This document shows, in pieces, positions 39,233 through 47,977 of a stretch of DNA of 64,000 nucleotides; positions within the stretch are counted from its first letter, which is position 1, and each line of letters starts with the position of its first letter. Source of the DNA: Mongoliibacter ruber (GTDB lineage Bacteria; Bacteroidota; Bacteroidia; Cytophagales; Cyclobacteriaceae). The notes beneath the pieces are model-generated. The model was given only the letters and a program-made list of their open reading frames with translations, did not search any database and had not been told where the DNA came from. Location of the stretch: NCBI RefSeq assembly GCF_003003005.1, contig NZ_PVTR01000002.1, forward strand, positions 1 through 64,000, given 5' to 3'. The translations under genes were made by a program, and so were the position numbers.

Positions 39233-39823
39233 ATGAAAACGTTAATCGCAATGATCGTCGCATTGGGTATTTCTACAAGTACCTTTGCTGAAACAAGAAA
39301 TGATGAGACCCCTGTAAAGTCTCCGGTATCTATTAGAAAAGTAGATGACAACAAAGTTCAACTATTGTACGGTTTGGTTCCGAGTGGTTCTATCCTTGTA
39401 AAAATTTATGATGAGTCCAATACCTTGGTTCAAAAAGACAGGATCTACAAAAAAGAAGCTTTTGCGAAGTACTATGACTTCTCTCTTCTTAGACCTGCCA
39501 AGTATCAAATTGAGGTGATTGAAAACAATCAGACAATAGATAGTTTTGAAATGGATCTTAGGGCTAATACAATCGAGCCAGTGATATACTCTAAAGTAGA
39601 AAAAGTAGGGAACAATAAATTCAAACTTCTTGTGAACTCACTTCACGCTACTGATCTTTCTATCTTGGTCTACGAAAACGGACAGTTGGTTCATGAAGAA
39701 AGTGTTGACAACGTCAATGGATTTCATAAACTATACTCTTTCGTAAAATTAAATGCGAGTTCAAATGTTGAGTTTATAGTACAGACTCAAGATGGGTTCA
39801 GCAAATTACTTGCAACCAAATAA
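39233..39823 (+). CDS. Exported protein with two beta-domain repeats A
   Basis: 196 residues with a signal peptide (1-19, cut near Thr-Phe-Ala-Glu). The mature protein has two related halves, about 30-105 and 112-190: each starts with a strand set (Val-Gln-Leu-Leu-Tyr-Gly / Phe-Lys-Leu-Leu-Val-Asn), then Ile-x-Val-x-Ile/Val-Tyr-Asp/Glu-x-x-x-x-Leu-Val, and closes near Tyr-x-Phe/Tyr-Asp/Ser. The pattern suggests fused beta-sandwich domains, as in extracellular Bacteroidota proteins. It is paralogous to the protein at 40217. Function unknown; the exact promoter upstream suggests strong expression. Confidence 0.7.
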   Translation: MKTLIAMIVALGISTSTFAETRNDETPVKSPVSIRKVDDNKVQLLYGLVPSGSILVKIYDESNTLVQKDRIYKKEAFAKYYDFSLLRPAKYQIEVIENNQTIDSFEMDLRANTIEPVIYSKVEKVGNNKFKLLVNSLHATDLSILVYENGQLVHEESVDNVNGFHKLYSFVKLNASSNVEFIVQTQDGFSKLLATK

Positions 39824-40216
39824 TTAGAGACGTTTGATTTGTAAAGAGTAAACAAATCAATAATGATTGATAATCTTCAATTCAAACCTGTTAAAAAAAG
39901 AGCTGTGTTATCTACAGCTCTTTTATTCTTTTTATAGCTAGCCTAAATATATTTAATACTGGAGAATCTTTTCACTAGGCACGTAATACCATTTATTTAA
40001 GGGTTTTAGCTACTATATTTTTTGAAATTACTATTGATATCAAAATATACTTCTGTAAAACCTACAAAAATATTTAAAAATATTTTTGTTTCACTTGACA
40101 TTAAGATTTCAGGAAATATCAATTTCTTGTTTGTTGCAAAACCAAGCGATCTAAATCCCACAAAACCTGAATGTTATGAATTCGTGGGAGGTAATTGTAA
40201 CCAAACATTGAAAGCC
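39824..40216. other. Gene-free spacer
   Basis: About 390 bases with a terminator (39896-39924) and an AT-rich upstream region. The reading frame of the next gene is open back to 40022, but that part has low-complexity composition and no exported-protein start, so it is treated as untranslated. Confidence 0.55.
39896..39924 (+). terminator. Terminator of the exported-protein gene at 39233
   Basis: AAAAGAGCTGT / ACAGCTCTTTT, perfect 11-base stem, with a short loop. Confidence 0.88.
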
Positions 40217-40801
40217 ATGAAATACTTATTAGCCATTGCCTTATTGATGGGTACCTTCTCAATTTCTTCAGCCATCAATGAAGAACCGAAAGAAACACTT
40301 GTTTCCTTAAAACTAGTAGAGGATGGTAAAGCTTTATTCAGATACAAAACAGCTCCTCAAAGCCCGATACTTGTGAACATCTATGATTCCAATAACAGAA
40401 TCGTTAAATCTCAGAAACTGAATAAAAACAATTCATTTGCAAAGTATTATGACTTCTCTTCTCTCGGATCAGGAGAATACTTGGTAGAGGTGGTTGAAAA
40501 GGGGCAAGTCGTAAAAAGGATTCCGGTGGAATACGAAAAAAAAGAAAAACCTAAGCCTGTCGCTTTTTCTGAATTTGAAAGGGTGGAAGGGAACAAAGTC
40601 AAAATGAGGTTCAATTCCTTAATGCCTACAGACATTACAGTTTCTGCTTTTGAAAACGGGAAATTGATTCATGAGGAAAAGGTTTCCAGTACATCTGGTC
40701 TTGAAAGGATTTATAGACTTAAAGGTGTCAGCCCTATGGCAGATCTCGAAATCGCCATTCAGAGCATAGATGGCCACAGCAATAGGTATAAGATCAACTG
40801 A
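40217..40801 (+). CDS. Exported protein with two beta-domain repeats B
   Basis: 194 residues from the ATG at 40217. The open frame begins at 40022, but this start gives a proper signal peptide (1-19, Ser-Ser-Ala) and the same length as the paralogue at 39233 (196). The two proteins share Ser-x-Phe-Ala-Lys-Tyr-Tyr-Asp-Phe-Ser near residue 70 and Val-Lys/Ile-x-Glu-x-Val-Glu-x-x-Gly/Lys in each half. The second half has Ile-x-Val-x-Ala/Val-Phe/Tyr-Glu-Asn-Gly-Lys/Gln-Leu-Ile/Val-His-Glu-Glu, conserved between them. Tandem duplication is likely. Function unknown. Confidence 0.7.
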   Translation: MKYLLAIALLMGTFSISSAINEEPKETLVSLKLVEDGKALFRYKTAPQSPILVNIYDSNNRIVKSQKLNKNNSFAKYYDFSSLGSGEYLVEVVEKGQVVKRIPVEYEKKEKPKPVAFSEFERVEGNKVKMRFNSLMPTDITVSAFENGKLIHEEKVSSTSGLERIYRLKGVSPMADLEIAIQSIDGHSNRYKIN

Positions 40802-40898
40802 CTTTCCAATTTTCTAGATTTTACCAATCAAGTTAAATTGGAATATGATTATCCGTAATCATGCCACTAATCAATTAAACGAGGTTTTTTTGGCAAAG

Positions 40899-40985
40899 TG
40901 ATATTAATAGATATTGGATATTTATTCTATTGGTTCGAAATCAGAGGTTAATTCTATTAATTAGATTCTACTGGTATGAAAGCGG
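40899..40985. repeat. Dispersed GATATT repeat, copy 3
   Basis: GATATTAATAGATATTGGATAT (40900-40921), followed by GAAATCAGAGGTTAATTC and TTAGATTCTACTGG. It aligns with the copies at 26960 and 30898. All three are intergenic. Confidence 0.55.
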
Positions 40986-41040
40986 ATATACATGAATTGG
41001 AATTAGGATAGGAGATCTATTATCTCTCTACATGCCAAAT

Positions 41041-41078
41041 AAAAAAGGGCCAATTGGAAATCCAAGGGGCCCTTTTTT
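41041..41078. terminator. Bidirectional terminator
   Basis: AAAAAAGGGCC and GGCCCTTTTTT enclose TTGGA/TCCAA inner arms. It lies between the exported-protein gene and the convergent pseudouridine synthase gene. Confidence 0.9.
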
Positions 41079-41094
41079 ATAAATGTAATGCTGA

Positions 41095-42246
41095 TCAGGA
41101 AAAGAATTTCAGTCTCACGACCTCTTTCTCTGCCAAGAATCTATATCTTCCTCTAGGCAAATCTTTCTTATCTAACCCAGCATATAGAACCCTGTCTAAG
41201 GCTATGACATCATAACCTAGGTGAGCAAATATTCTTCTCACAATACGGTTTCTACCCACATGGATTTCCAAACCTAGGATAGTCCTATCTTTAGAAAGCA
41301 CTTGCATATCATCCACAGTAACAGCACCATCTTCCAAAGTAAGACCTTCTAGAATTGCTTTTTCATCATTCTGGGTCAAAGGCTTATCCAAGGAAACTTG
41401 ATAAATTTTCTTAACCTGATTTGAAGGATGCGAAAGTTTAGCGGCTAATTCTCCATCATTGGTAAAAAGCAAAAGGCCTGTTGTATTTCTATCAAGCCTT
41501 CCGACAGGAAATACCCTTTCATCACAAGCATTTTCGATCAGGTTCATTACCGTTTTACGCTCCATTGGATCATCAGTGGTAGTGATGAAATCCTTGGGTT
41601 TGTTCAGGAGGATATAAACCGGCTTTTCTGGATTTAGCAATTTACCCTTATATGTTACTTTTTCTCCGCTTTTTACTTTATACCCTAGCTCAGTGATTAC
41701 TTCCCCGTTTACAGTTACAAAACCTTTGGCTATCAAATTATCGGCTTCTCTACGAGAACAAACTCCAGAGTTTGCAATGTATTTATTCAACCTTGTTTCA
41801 TCTGAGGGATTTTTGTTGCGCTCTTTTTCAATTTTTTCAAAATTGTAATTGGGCTTTTCTATAGATTCCTCGTTCTCAAACGGATTCTTGAATCTTCTTT
41901 TCGGACGGTTGTCCTTTTCCAATTCAGATTTGTGAACTTTATCAAAAATAGGCTTTTGATTTTTTCCCCTTCCTTTGTAGACGCTTCTATAATCAGCTTC
42001 ATCACCGATTATTTCGTTTTCTTTTTTTCCGTCTTTACTGTTTTTCAGAGTGCTGTTTTCTTTCCAGCTGCTTTTTTTCTTAAAATCATCTTGAGAACGT
42101 GTATCGCTTTTTGAATAACGAGAATCACCTTCTTTTTTTCTTTTGGGATCAAATTTACTTTTTTGACCATCTCTTTTAGGGCCAGTATCCCTTTTTGAAC
42201 CGCTTTCTCTTTTAGAATCGGAATTCTTACTATTGTATTTTTTCAT
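41095..42246 (-). CDS. rRNA pseudouridine synthase (RsuA/RluB family) with long charged N-terminus
   Basis: 383 residues. Residues 1-150 are a low-complexity Lys/Asp/Glu/Ser/Arg-rich extension without a fold signal. Then an S4 RNA-binding domain (about 155-205, Leu-Asn-Lys-Tyr-Ile-Ala-Asn-Ser-Gly-Val-Cys-Ser-Arg-Arg-Glu-Ala-Asp) and the catalytic domain with Pro-Val-Gly-Arg-Leu-Asp-Arg-Asn-Thr-Thr-Gly-Leu-Leu (catalytic Asp) follow. It converts a uridine of rRNA to pseudouridine; whether 16S or 23S cannot be said. The extension is common in relatives from this phylum. Confidence 0.92.
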   Translation of the reverse strand: MKKYNSKNSDSKRESGSKRDTGPKRDGQKSKFDPKRKKEGDSRYSKSDTRSQDDFKKKSSWKENSTLKNSKDGKKENEIIGDEADYRSVYKGRGKNQKPIFDKVHKSELEKDNRPKRRFKNPFENEESIEKPNYNFEKIEKERNKNPSDETRLNKYIANSGVCSRREADNLIAKGFVTVNGEVITELGYKVKSGEKVTYKGKLLNPEKPVYILLNKPKDFITTTDDPMERKTVMNLIENACDERVFPVGRLDRNTTGLLLFTNDGELAAKLSHPSNQVKKIYQVSLDKPLTQNDEKAILEGLTLEDGAVTVDDMQVLSKDRTILGLEIHVGRNRIVRRIFAHLGYDVIALDRVLYAGLDKKDLPRGRYRFLAEKEVVRLKFFS

Positions 42247-42349
42247 TTTCTTGCAGCATCTCTGCTGGATTTAAGTATTTCCATTTGTCCAGGTTTAAGT
42301 CCCTGATTTCAAACGGGAAGCAAAGGTACGTAAAGAATATGTAAAAAAA

Positions 42350-43156
42350 TCATTTCTTGTAAAATGCCGCAACTGCCTCTCTAACAGAACCATATTTCAT
42401 CAAGGATATTTTGGCCTCGGCTTCATCCTGACCTGTGGATTCCATGATCATCCTGGTACCTCTCTTTACCAATTTCTCATTGGACAGTTGCATATCAACC
42501 ATTTTATTGCCTTTGACCCTTCCAAGTTTGATCATAATGGTAGTGGAAATCATATTCAGCACAAGTTTTTGAGCTGTTCCTGATTTCATCCTGGTACTTC
42601 CCGTGACAAACTCAGGCCCTACGACAACTTCAACAGGATATTCAACCGCTGCAGCCAATGGTGAACCAGAATTACAAGTAATGCAGCCAGTAAGAAGTCC
42701 CGCTTCTCTGGCGGCCTTCACGCCTCCGATTACATAAGGTGTAGTTCCTGATGCCGCAATTCCAATTACAGTATCTTGCTCGTTAAATCCAAACTCCTGA
42801 ATATCTTCCCAAGCTTGGCTGGGATCGTCTTCTGCATTTTCTACTGCCTTCCTGATAGCTTTGTCTCCACCTGCAATAATCCCAACTACCCAATCAAATG
42901 GCACTCCATATGTGGGCGGACATTCGGAAGCATCCAAAACCCCGAGCCTACCACTTGTTCCGGCTCCAATGTAAAACAATCGGCCTCCTTTTTCCATTCT
43001 TGGTACTATTTGGGAAATCAACGCCTCTATGGGAATTAATTCTTTTGCAACTGCGGTGGCTACTTTTTGGTCCTCTTGGTTGATGTTTTCCAAAAGGGTT
43101 CTGACGCTCATTTCTTCAAGTGCGTCGTAAAGAGATGTACTTTCAGTAGTGCTCAT
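42350..43156 (-). CDS. murQ: N-acetylmuramic acid 6-phosphate etherase MurQ
   Basis: 268 residues. SIS-domain signature Gly-Ala-Gly-Thr-Ser-Gly-Arg-Leu-Gly-Val-Leu-Asp-Ala-Ser-Glu-Cys-Pro-Pro-Thr-Tyr-Gly (about 63-83) and Gly-Ser-Thr-Arg-Met-Lys-Ser-Gly-Thr-Ala-Gln-Lys near 195 are specific to MurQ. It cleaves the lactyl ether of MurNAc 6-phosphate, giving GlcNAc 6-phosphate, in cell-wall recycling. It overlaps the upstream amino-sugar kinase gene by 4 bases (ATGA), which suggests that the kinase supplies its substrate. Confidence 0.95.
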   Translation of the reverse strand: MSTTESTSLYDALEEMSVRTLLENINQEDQKVATAVAKELIPIEALISQIVPRMEKGGRLFYIGAGTSGRLGVLDASECPPTYGVPFDWVVGIIAGGDKAIRKAVENAEDDPSQAWEDIQEFGFNEQDTVIGIAASGTTPYVIGGVKAAREAGLLTGCITCNSGSPLAAAVEYPVEVVVGPEFVTGSTRMKSGTAQKLVLNMISTTIMIKLGRVKGNKMVDMQLSNEKLVKRGTRMIMESTGQDEAEAKISLMKYGSVREAVAAFYKK

Positions 43157-43995
43157 AATTTACTTTGATGGTAAAGTGTAAGACCTGCAATAGGACCTTC
43201 AATAATAATATTTACTTTGATATCGGCATCGTAAGCAGCGCTTCTCAATATATCACTATTATAAAATGCGATGGAGCCTACAAAATTCACTGGCTTCTTT
43301 TTGTAATCGTCGTATTTCATGACATGCTTTTTAAAAAATTTCTGAAATGCATCATAATAAAGCATGTAGCAATAAGGGTCGCTTTTGTTTTCAGTGATGA
43401 ACCTGCAAAAACTCGCCATATACCTTCCTGGGAATGGTCTTTGGTAAACATTCTCAATAATAGTTTCATTGTCAAGCTGAAAAGTATTTAACACTTTTTC
43501 TCTGACTTTTTTAGGCATTTCTTCATGAATAAAGTCAGCCAAAAACTTTCTGCCAATATATGCCCCACTCCCTTCGTCTCCAAGAATATAGCCTGGAGCG
43601 GGTCTTTTGGCAATAATCACTTCACCATCATAATCACAGCTATTGGACCCGGTCCCTAGGATACAGGCTATTCCTGATTCACTGCCACATGTAGCCCTTG
43701 CTGCTGCCATAAGATCATGATCAATGTTTATGTCTGCATGTTTGAAAAGGCTACCTAGCGCGTTTTCTACCTGCTGCCTATTTTTACTGGATGTACAACC
43801 AGCCCCATAGTAATAGATTATGTCAATATCAGCTCTCAGGTCAAGTAAAAAATCATCTTGAAGTTCACTGACCATTTCGGCAGCTGTTTGGTAATTGGGA
43901 TTAAAACCTATTCCTCTGTGTTGACCGATCTCCCCTTTATCATTGATCACTCTCCAGTCTGTTTTACTGGCACCACTATCTGCAATTAAAATCAT
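43153..43995 (-). CDS. BadF/BadG-type amino-sugar kinase (MurNAc/GlcNAc kinase)
   Basis: 280 residues of the ASKHA fold. Ala-Asp-Ser-Gly-Ala-Ser-Lys-Thr-Asp-Trp near the start is the phosphate-1 loop, Ile-Leu-Gly-Thr-Gly-Ser-Asn-Ser near 112 is phosphate-2, and Leu-Gly-Asp-Glu-Gly-Ser-Gly-Ala near 138 is the conserved loop. The coupled murQ gene (4-base overlap) makes phosphorylation of MurNAc, or of both MurNAc and GlcNAc like MurK, the best guess. This would replace the PTS import route to MurNAc 6-phosphate. It starts 1 base after the stop of the cytochrome-b5-like gene. Confidence 0.88.
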   Translation of the reverse strand: MILIADSGASKTDWRVINDKGEIGQHRGIGFNPNYQTAAEMVSELQDDFLLDLRADIDIIYYYGAGCTSSKNRQQVENALGSLFKHADINIDHDLMAAARATCGSESGIACILGTGSNSCDYDGEVIIAKRPAPGYILGDEGSGAYIGRKFLADFIHEEMPKKVREKVLNTFQLDNETIIENVYQRPFPGRYMASFCRFITENKSDPYCYMLYYDAFQKFFKKHVMKYDDYKKKPVNFVGSIAFYNSDILRSAAYDADIKVNIIIEGPIAGLTLYHQSKL

Positions 43996-43996
43996 A

Positions 43997-44227
43997 TCAA
44001 TTCATCAATAAGCCTATGGCTAGAAATTTATCAAATACCTCTGAAGTATGGGGTGCATCCGGCAATTCATCCGTAAGATCCTGGCCCGCCCAATGTTCGT
44101 AATGTTTACCATTTTTCCACAATCTTGACGCTGATACATCATAAATCAAGCCCTTATAGGCGACCCAGATTTCAGGCCTGTCCTGTCCATTGCGGAGAGA
44201 CAATTGTTGTTTGGTGTAAGTTTTCAT
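43997..44227 (-). CDS. Cytochrome-b5-like haem/steroid-binding domain protein
   Basis: 76 residues. Pattern: Ile-Trp-Val-Ala-Tyr-Lys-Gly-Leu-Ile-Tyr-Asp-Val-Ser near 23, Leu-Trp-Lys-Asn-Gly-Lys-His-Tyr-Glu-His near 37, Ala-Gly-Gln-Asp-Leu-Thr near 48, and Ala-Pro-His near 59. This is the cytochrome-b5-like domain of bacterial free-standing proteins; the classic His-Pro-Gly-Gly is absent, so haem binding is uncertain. It starts on the base after the stop of the arginase-like gene (TAAATG) and is followed by the sugar-kinase gene. The role in this operon is unknown. Confidence 0.75.
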   Translation of the reverse strand: MKTYTKQQLSLRNGQDRPEIWVAYKGLIYDVSASRLWKNGKHYEHWAGQDLTDELPDAPHTSEVFDKFLAIGLLMN

Positions 44228-45403
44228 TTAAAAGAGCTTTAACTGGGCATTCACCCATCTCTCTGGAATTTCACCTGTCTGAGCCATTTGATAGTCCTTA
44301 TAACTGCAAGGAATAATCATGGAACGGTCAAATTTGTCTGTATCCGATTGTGGCACTTCCATCCACCATTTTTCACTCCTTCTACTCTTATAGAATACAA
44401 TAATGGAGGGTTTGGTATCTAAAGATACGGTATATTTAACATAATCGCTGCCCTTGAATGATAGACTGTCTTTTCGATTATAGAACCCTTCAATAAAATA
44501 CCAAATCATCGTGGCTATGACAGACGCTGTTTTATTCCTGTTGTCATCATAGTAAGGCTGATAACCGTATATGCCTATAGAGGACAATTTTTCATTCATT
44601 CCAGCAAACCTGCAAATCTGACAAGCATCCTCTCCACTCAACCCAAATGGCTGAGCATCCAGGGCACCTGGGGCATCCGATGACTGGATGGCACTTACGT
44701 CAAAACTCATCAAATCCGCATTTCGGATAATAGGCTCTGCATCTTTGAGGTTGTTTTTTAAACTCCCCAAGCGGACATGATCAAAATACAGCTTTTCGAT
44801 TACATTGACCAAATCTTTATCATTCAAAAAGCTTTGGTAACCTATATGCCCATAATTGAATAAAAAATTAGGTTGGTGTAAAATGATTTCCTGAGAATGG
44901 GTTTCAGAAGCCTGTCCTTCTTCTTCCATATCTATTTTAGCATCAACGGTGACCAATGACACCAACTTTTTCAAACCTTCATAAGATAGATATTGTCCAT
45001 AGTCGAGGTCATGGGTCCCTCCGAAATAAATCGGCAAAATCTGTTTTTTCATCAAAAACTCACCCACCGCTTTTAGGTATTGTATGGATTCCTCTCGAGT
45101 TTCGCCTACTTTTAAATCCCCCAAATCGACAACTTTATAAAGTGCATCAGCTTTTTTAAGGTGGAATAGCTTCTCTCTTATTTCAGAGCTTGCCCTTTCG
45201 ACAGTATCACCCATTTTTACACCTCTACTGTCTTTTAATCCAACCAAGGCAATTTGAGCACCTTTGATATCAGGGAACACATTTCCGTAGTAATGAATAT
45301 AGTTGAAAAAAGAATTATGGGAATAGGTTTGATCGATGACATATTCTGGGATAGGATCAAAGAAGGATTTTAGGTTCATAGTGCTGGTGAATACTTCATT
45401 CAA
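44228..45403 (-). CDS. Arginase-family protein with altered metal site (formimidoylglutamase-like)
   Basis: 391 residues, longer than arginases (about 300). The ureohydrolase motifs are recognisable but altered: Phe-Gly-Gly-Thr-His131-Asp keeps the histidine; Val-Asp154-Ala-Lys156-Ile-Asp158 replaces the DAHxD histidine with Lys; Ser-Phe-Asp235-Val-Ser237 replaces the second Asp of SxDxD with Ser. Two of six metal ligands are thus missing and a dimanganese centre is unlikely. Relatives are usually named formimidoylglutamase; I think it is a non-canonical or catalytically inactive member. First gene of a four-gene operon with the b5-like, kinase and murQ genes. Confidence 0.78.
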   Translation of the reverse strand: MNEVFTSTMNLKSFFDPIPEYVIDQTYSHNSFFNYIHYYGNVFPDIKGAQIALVGLKDSRGVKMGDTVERASSEIREKLFHLKKADALYKVVDLGDLKVGETREESIQYLKAVGEFLMKKQILPIYFGGTHDLDYGQYLSYEGLKKLVSLVTVDAKIDMEEEGQASETHSQEIILHQPNFLFNYGHIGYQSFLNDKDLVNVIEKLYFDHVRLGSLKNNLKDAEPIIRNADLMSFDVSAIQSSDAPGALDAQPFGLSGEDACQICRFAGMNEKLSSIGIYGYQPYYDDNRNKTASVIATMIWYFIEGFYNRKDSLSFKGSDYVKYTVSLDTKPSIIVFYKSRRSEKWWMEVPQSDTDKFDRSMIIPCSYKDYQMAQTGEIPERWVNAQLKLF

Positions 45404-45436
45404 AAATACTTAAAAAAATGAGAGGGCAAATAAAAA

Positions 45437-45456
45437 AGTCCCGCCTGGGCGGGACT
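45437..45456 (-). terminator. Terminator of nqrF
   Basis: AGTCCCGCC / GGCGGGACT with a minimal loop, flanked by an A-run; T-run on the minus strand, just after the nqrF stop. Confidence 0.88.
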
Positions 45457-45465
45457 CGAATTTTA

Positions 45466-46764
45466 TTAACCTCCGAAATCATCAAATCTGATGTTCTCTT
45501 CAGGAATTCCCATATCATCTAGCAACTTTAATACTGCTGCATTCATCAATGGAGGTCCACACAGATAATATTCAATTTCGTCTGGCTCAGGGTGATCTTT
45601 TAGGTAGTTATCATACAACACTTGGTGAATAAATCCTATATATCCATCACCCTCTTTATCATCCAAAGTTTTCTTTAGCTTCCAGTTGTCCTCAGGTAAA
45701 GGCTCTGAAAGTCCAATGTGAAAATTGAAATTAGGAAAATCTTTTTCTATGTCTCTGAACTGAGGTGTGTAGAACAATTCTTTCTTGGAACGTCCACCAT
45801 ACCAGTATGATACTTTTCTGTCAGTCTTTTCAGTATGGAAAAGGTGGAATATATGAGACCTCAAAGGAGCCATACCTGCACCACCACCAATATATATCAT
45901 TTCTCTCTGTGTAGGGTTGATATGGAATTCACCATAAGGACCCGAGATTGTGACTTTGTCTCCAGGCTTTCTACCGAATACATAAGAAGAACAAATACCT
46001 GGATTAACATCCATCCATTTGTTATTGGCCCTATCCCACGGTGGAGTAGCAATACGAATCGTCAACATGATAATATTACCTTCAGCTGGGTGATTGGCCA
46101 TAGAGTAAGCTCTAAAGATTTCCTCGTCATTTTTCATAACAAGATCCCAAAGACCAAATTTATCCCAATCGCTTTGGTAAACATCCTCAGGGTGACCTAG
46201 ATCAGGATGCGGAGTAATATCCATGTCCTTGAAGTTGACAGTAGTAACTGGAACATCAATTTGAATATACCCTCCAGATTCAAAATCCAAAGTTTCTCCC
46301 TCAGGTAATTTTACTTTAAATTCCTTGATAAAGGTAGAAACGTTATAGTTAGACATAACTTCACATTCCCACTTCTTAATCCCGAAAATTTCATCTGGAA
46401 TACGAATTTTCATATCCTGTTTCACCTTTACTTGGCAAGTAAGTCTCACTTGAGACTGCTTTTCAGCACGGCTAAGGTGACCTTCTTCGGTAGGCAATAC
46501 TTCGCCACCACCTTCTTCGATTATACACTTGCACATCGCGCAAGTACCACCTCCACCACAGGCAGAAGGAAGAAAGATTTTGTTATTACCCAAGGTACTT
46601 AATAAAGTAGAACCTGCTGAAGTAGTAATGGTCTTCTCGTTGTTAATAACGATCTGTACATCACCAGAGGCAACTAACTTAGACTGGGCAAACAACAGGA
46701 TAAAAACAAGTAGCAATAAGATTACTGTAAATGCTACTATCGATGTGATAATTACTGAACCCAT
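45466..46764 (-). CDS. nqrF: Na+-translocating NADH:quinone reductase subunit F
   Basis: 432 residues. An N-terminal membrane helix (about 4-26) is followed by a 2Fe-2S ferredoxin domain with Cys69-x5-Cys75-x2-Cys78 and a distal Cys near 111 (Leu-Thr-Cys-Gln-Val). Next come an FAD domain (Arg-Ala-Tyr-Ser-Met-Ala-Asn near 218) and an NADH domain (Ile-Gly-Gly-Gly-Ala-Gly-Met-Ala-Pro near 290). It is the electron-input subunit of the sodium pump. Subunits A-E are not adjacent: accD lies upstream, and a terminator and other genes lie downstream, so it is either a separated nqrF or a second copy. Confidence 0.95.
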   Translation of the reverse strand: MGSVIITSIVAFTVILLLLVFILLFAQSKLVASGDVQIVINNEKTITTSAGSTLLSTLGNNKIFLPSACGGGGTCAMCKCIIEEGGGEVLPTEEGHLSRAEKQSQVRLTCQVKVKQDMKIRIPDEIFGIKKWECEVMSNYNVSTFIKEFKVKLPEGETLDFESGGYIQIDVPVTTVNFKDMDITPHPDLGHPEDVYQSDWDKFGLWDLVMKNDEEIFRAYSMANHPAEGNIIMLTIRIATPPWDRANNKWMDVNPGICSSYVFGRKPGDKVTISGPYGEFHINPTQREMIYIGGGAGMAPLRSHIFHLFHTEKTDRKVSYWYGGRSKKELFYTPQFRDIEKDFPNFNFHIGLSEPLPEDNWKLKKTLDDKEGDGYIGFIHQVLYDNYLKDHPEPDEIEYYLCGPPLMNAAVLKLLDDMGIPEENIRFDDFGG

Positions 46765-46901
46765 TTAATTTTTATTTTGCTTTTAATTTCAGTATGTAAA
46801 CCTGATTTAGGCTCACAAATATATTTATAAATCATTTAATCAGGGAATAATAGGTGTTTATTTTCCCCAATTATATTACAAATTGATAACGAACTGAGCG
46901 C

Positions 46902-47744
46902 TTAATTGTTAAGTAATTTGAGTAAAGTTGTCAGCCTATTTTTCAACTGCCTTCTATCGATGATAAAATCCAAGAAGCCGTGTTCCAAAACAAATTCGGA
47001 ACTTTGGAAGCCTTTCGGCAGGTCTTTTCCTATCGTTTCTCTGATGACCCGTGGTCCGGCAAAGCCTATCAAAGCGCCAGGTTCTGCAATGTTGAAATCA
47101 CCAAGCATGGCATAAGAAGCTGTGACTCCACCAGTTGTTGGATCTGTAAGTAATGAAATGTAAGGGATGCCCGCTTTTTCGAGCAATGCAAGTTTGGCTG
47201 AAGTTTTTGCCATCTGCATCAAACTAAATCCGGCTTCCATCATCCTGGCACCTCCGGATTTTGATATCATCAAAAAAGGAATTTTGTTCTTTAAAGAGTG
47301 GTCGATTGCTCTTGCAATTTTTTCACCAACAACCGAACCCATGGATCCACCAATAAAATTGAAGTCCATGCAAGAGATCACAATGTCAAAACCATTCATT
47401 TTCCCAACTGCAGACCTGACTGCATCATTGAGTTCGGTTTTGCTTATAGTCGCCTCAATTCGGGCATTGTATGGTTTGCTGTCTACAAACTTCAACGGAT
47501 CACCAGAGGTCATACTGGCATCCAACTCCTTGAAGTTATTGCCATCAAAAAGAATCTCGAAGTACTCTTTTGACCCAATTTTCACATGATAATCATCATC
47601 TGGGCAGACGTAGGAATTGTTTTTCAATTCTCGGGTATGGATAATATTGCCTTTTGGGGTTTTAAACCAAAGCCCATCAGGAGCATCCTTCTTTTCCTCA
47701 GTGGAAGTTTTGATGCCTTTATCTGTTCTCTTAAACCAAGCCAT
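46902..47744 (-). CDS. accD: Acetyl-CoA carboxylase carboxyltransferase subunit beta
   Basis: 280 residues. The carboxyltransferase fold is clear: Gly-Gly-Ala-Arg-Met-Met-Glu-Ala-Gly near 166 and [14 protein letters not shown] near 196, and Gly-Phe-Ala-Gly-Pro-Arg-Val near 227. The four-cysteine zinc ribbon of most AccD proteins is missing: where Cys-Pro-x-Cys is expected it reads Thr-Pro-Lys-Gly, and the second pair keeps one Cys (Val-Cys-Pro-Asp-Asp). This is a known trait of Bacteroidota AccD. It carboxylates acetyl-CoA with AccA (not in the window). Confidence 0.95.
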   Translation of the reverse strand: MAWFKRTDKGIKTSTEEKKDAPDGLWFKTPKGNIIHTRELKNNSYVCPDDDYHVKIGSKEYFEILFDGNNFKELDASMTSGDPLKFVDSKPYNARIEATISKTELNDAVRSAVGKMNGFDIVISCMDFNFIGGSMGSVVGEKIARAIDHSLKNKIPFLMISKSGGARMMEAGFSLMQMAKTSAKLALLEKAGIPYISLLTDPTTGGVTASYAMLGDFNIAEPGALIGFAGPRVIRETIGKDLPKGFQSSEFVLEHGFLDFIIDRRQLKNRLTTLLKLLNN

Positions 47745-47977
47745 AAATAAATGTTTTATCCCGAAACTATTGTTGCAGGGACTACAAATTTATAGGTATT
47801 CTTGGTTAAATAAAATTTGCAATCCGATCTTACATGATCGGACGTCAATTCTAGCGCTTTAAACGCTTATTATAACCCCTAAAACCACTATACAAAGCTT
47901 GATAGGTAATAGGAAAGAAGTTCAAATTGTTAAACACATAATTTTGATTTGTTTTTTTGTTGATTTAGCCCAACTTC

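Noticed and set aside
40022-40216. N-terminal extension of the exported protein at 40217
   Set aside because: Adds 65 residues without a signal peptide or similarity to the paralogue at 39233, and lies in AT-rich promoter-like sequence.
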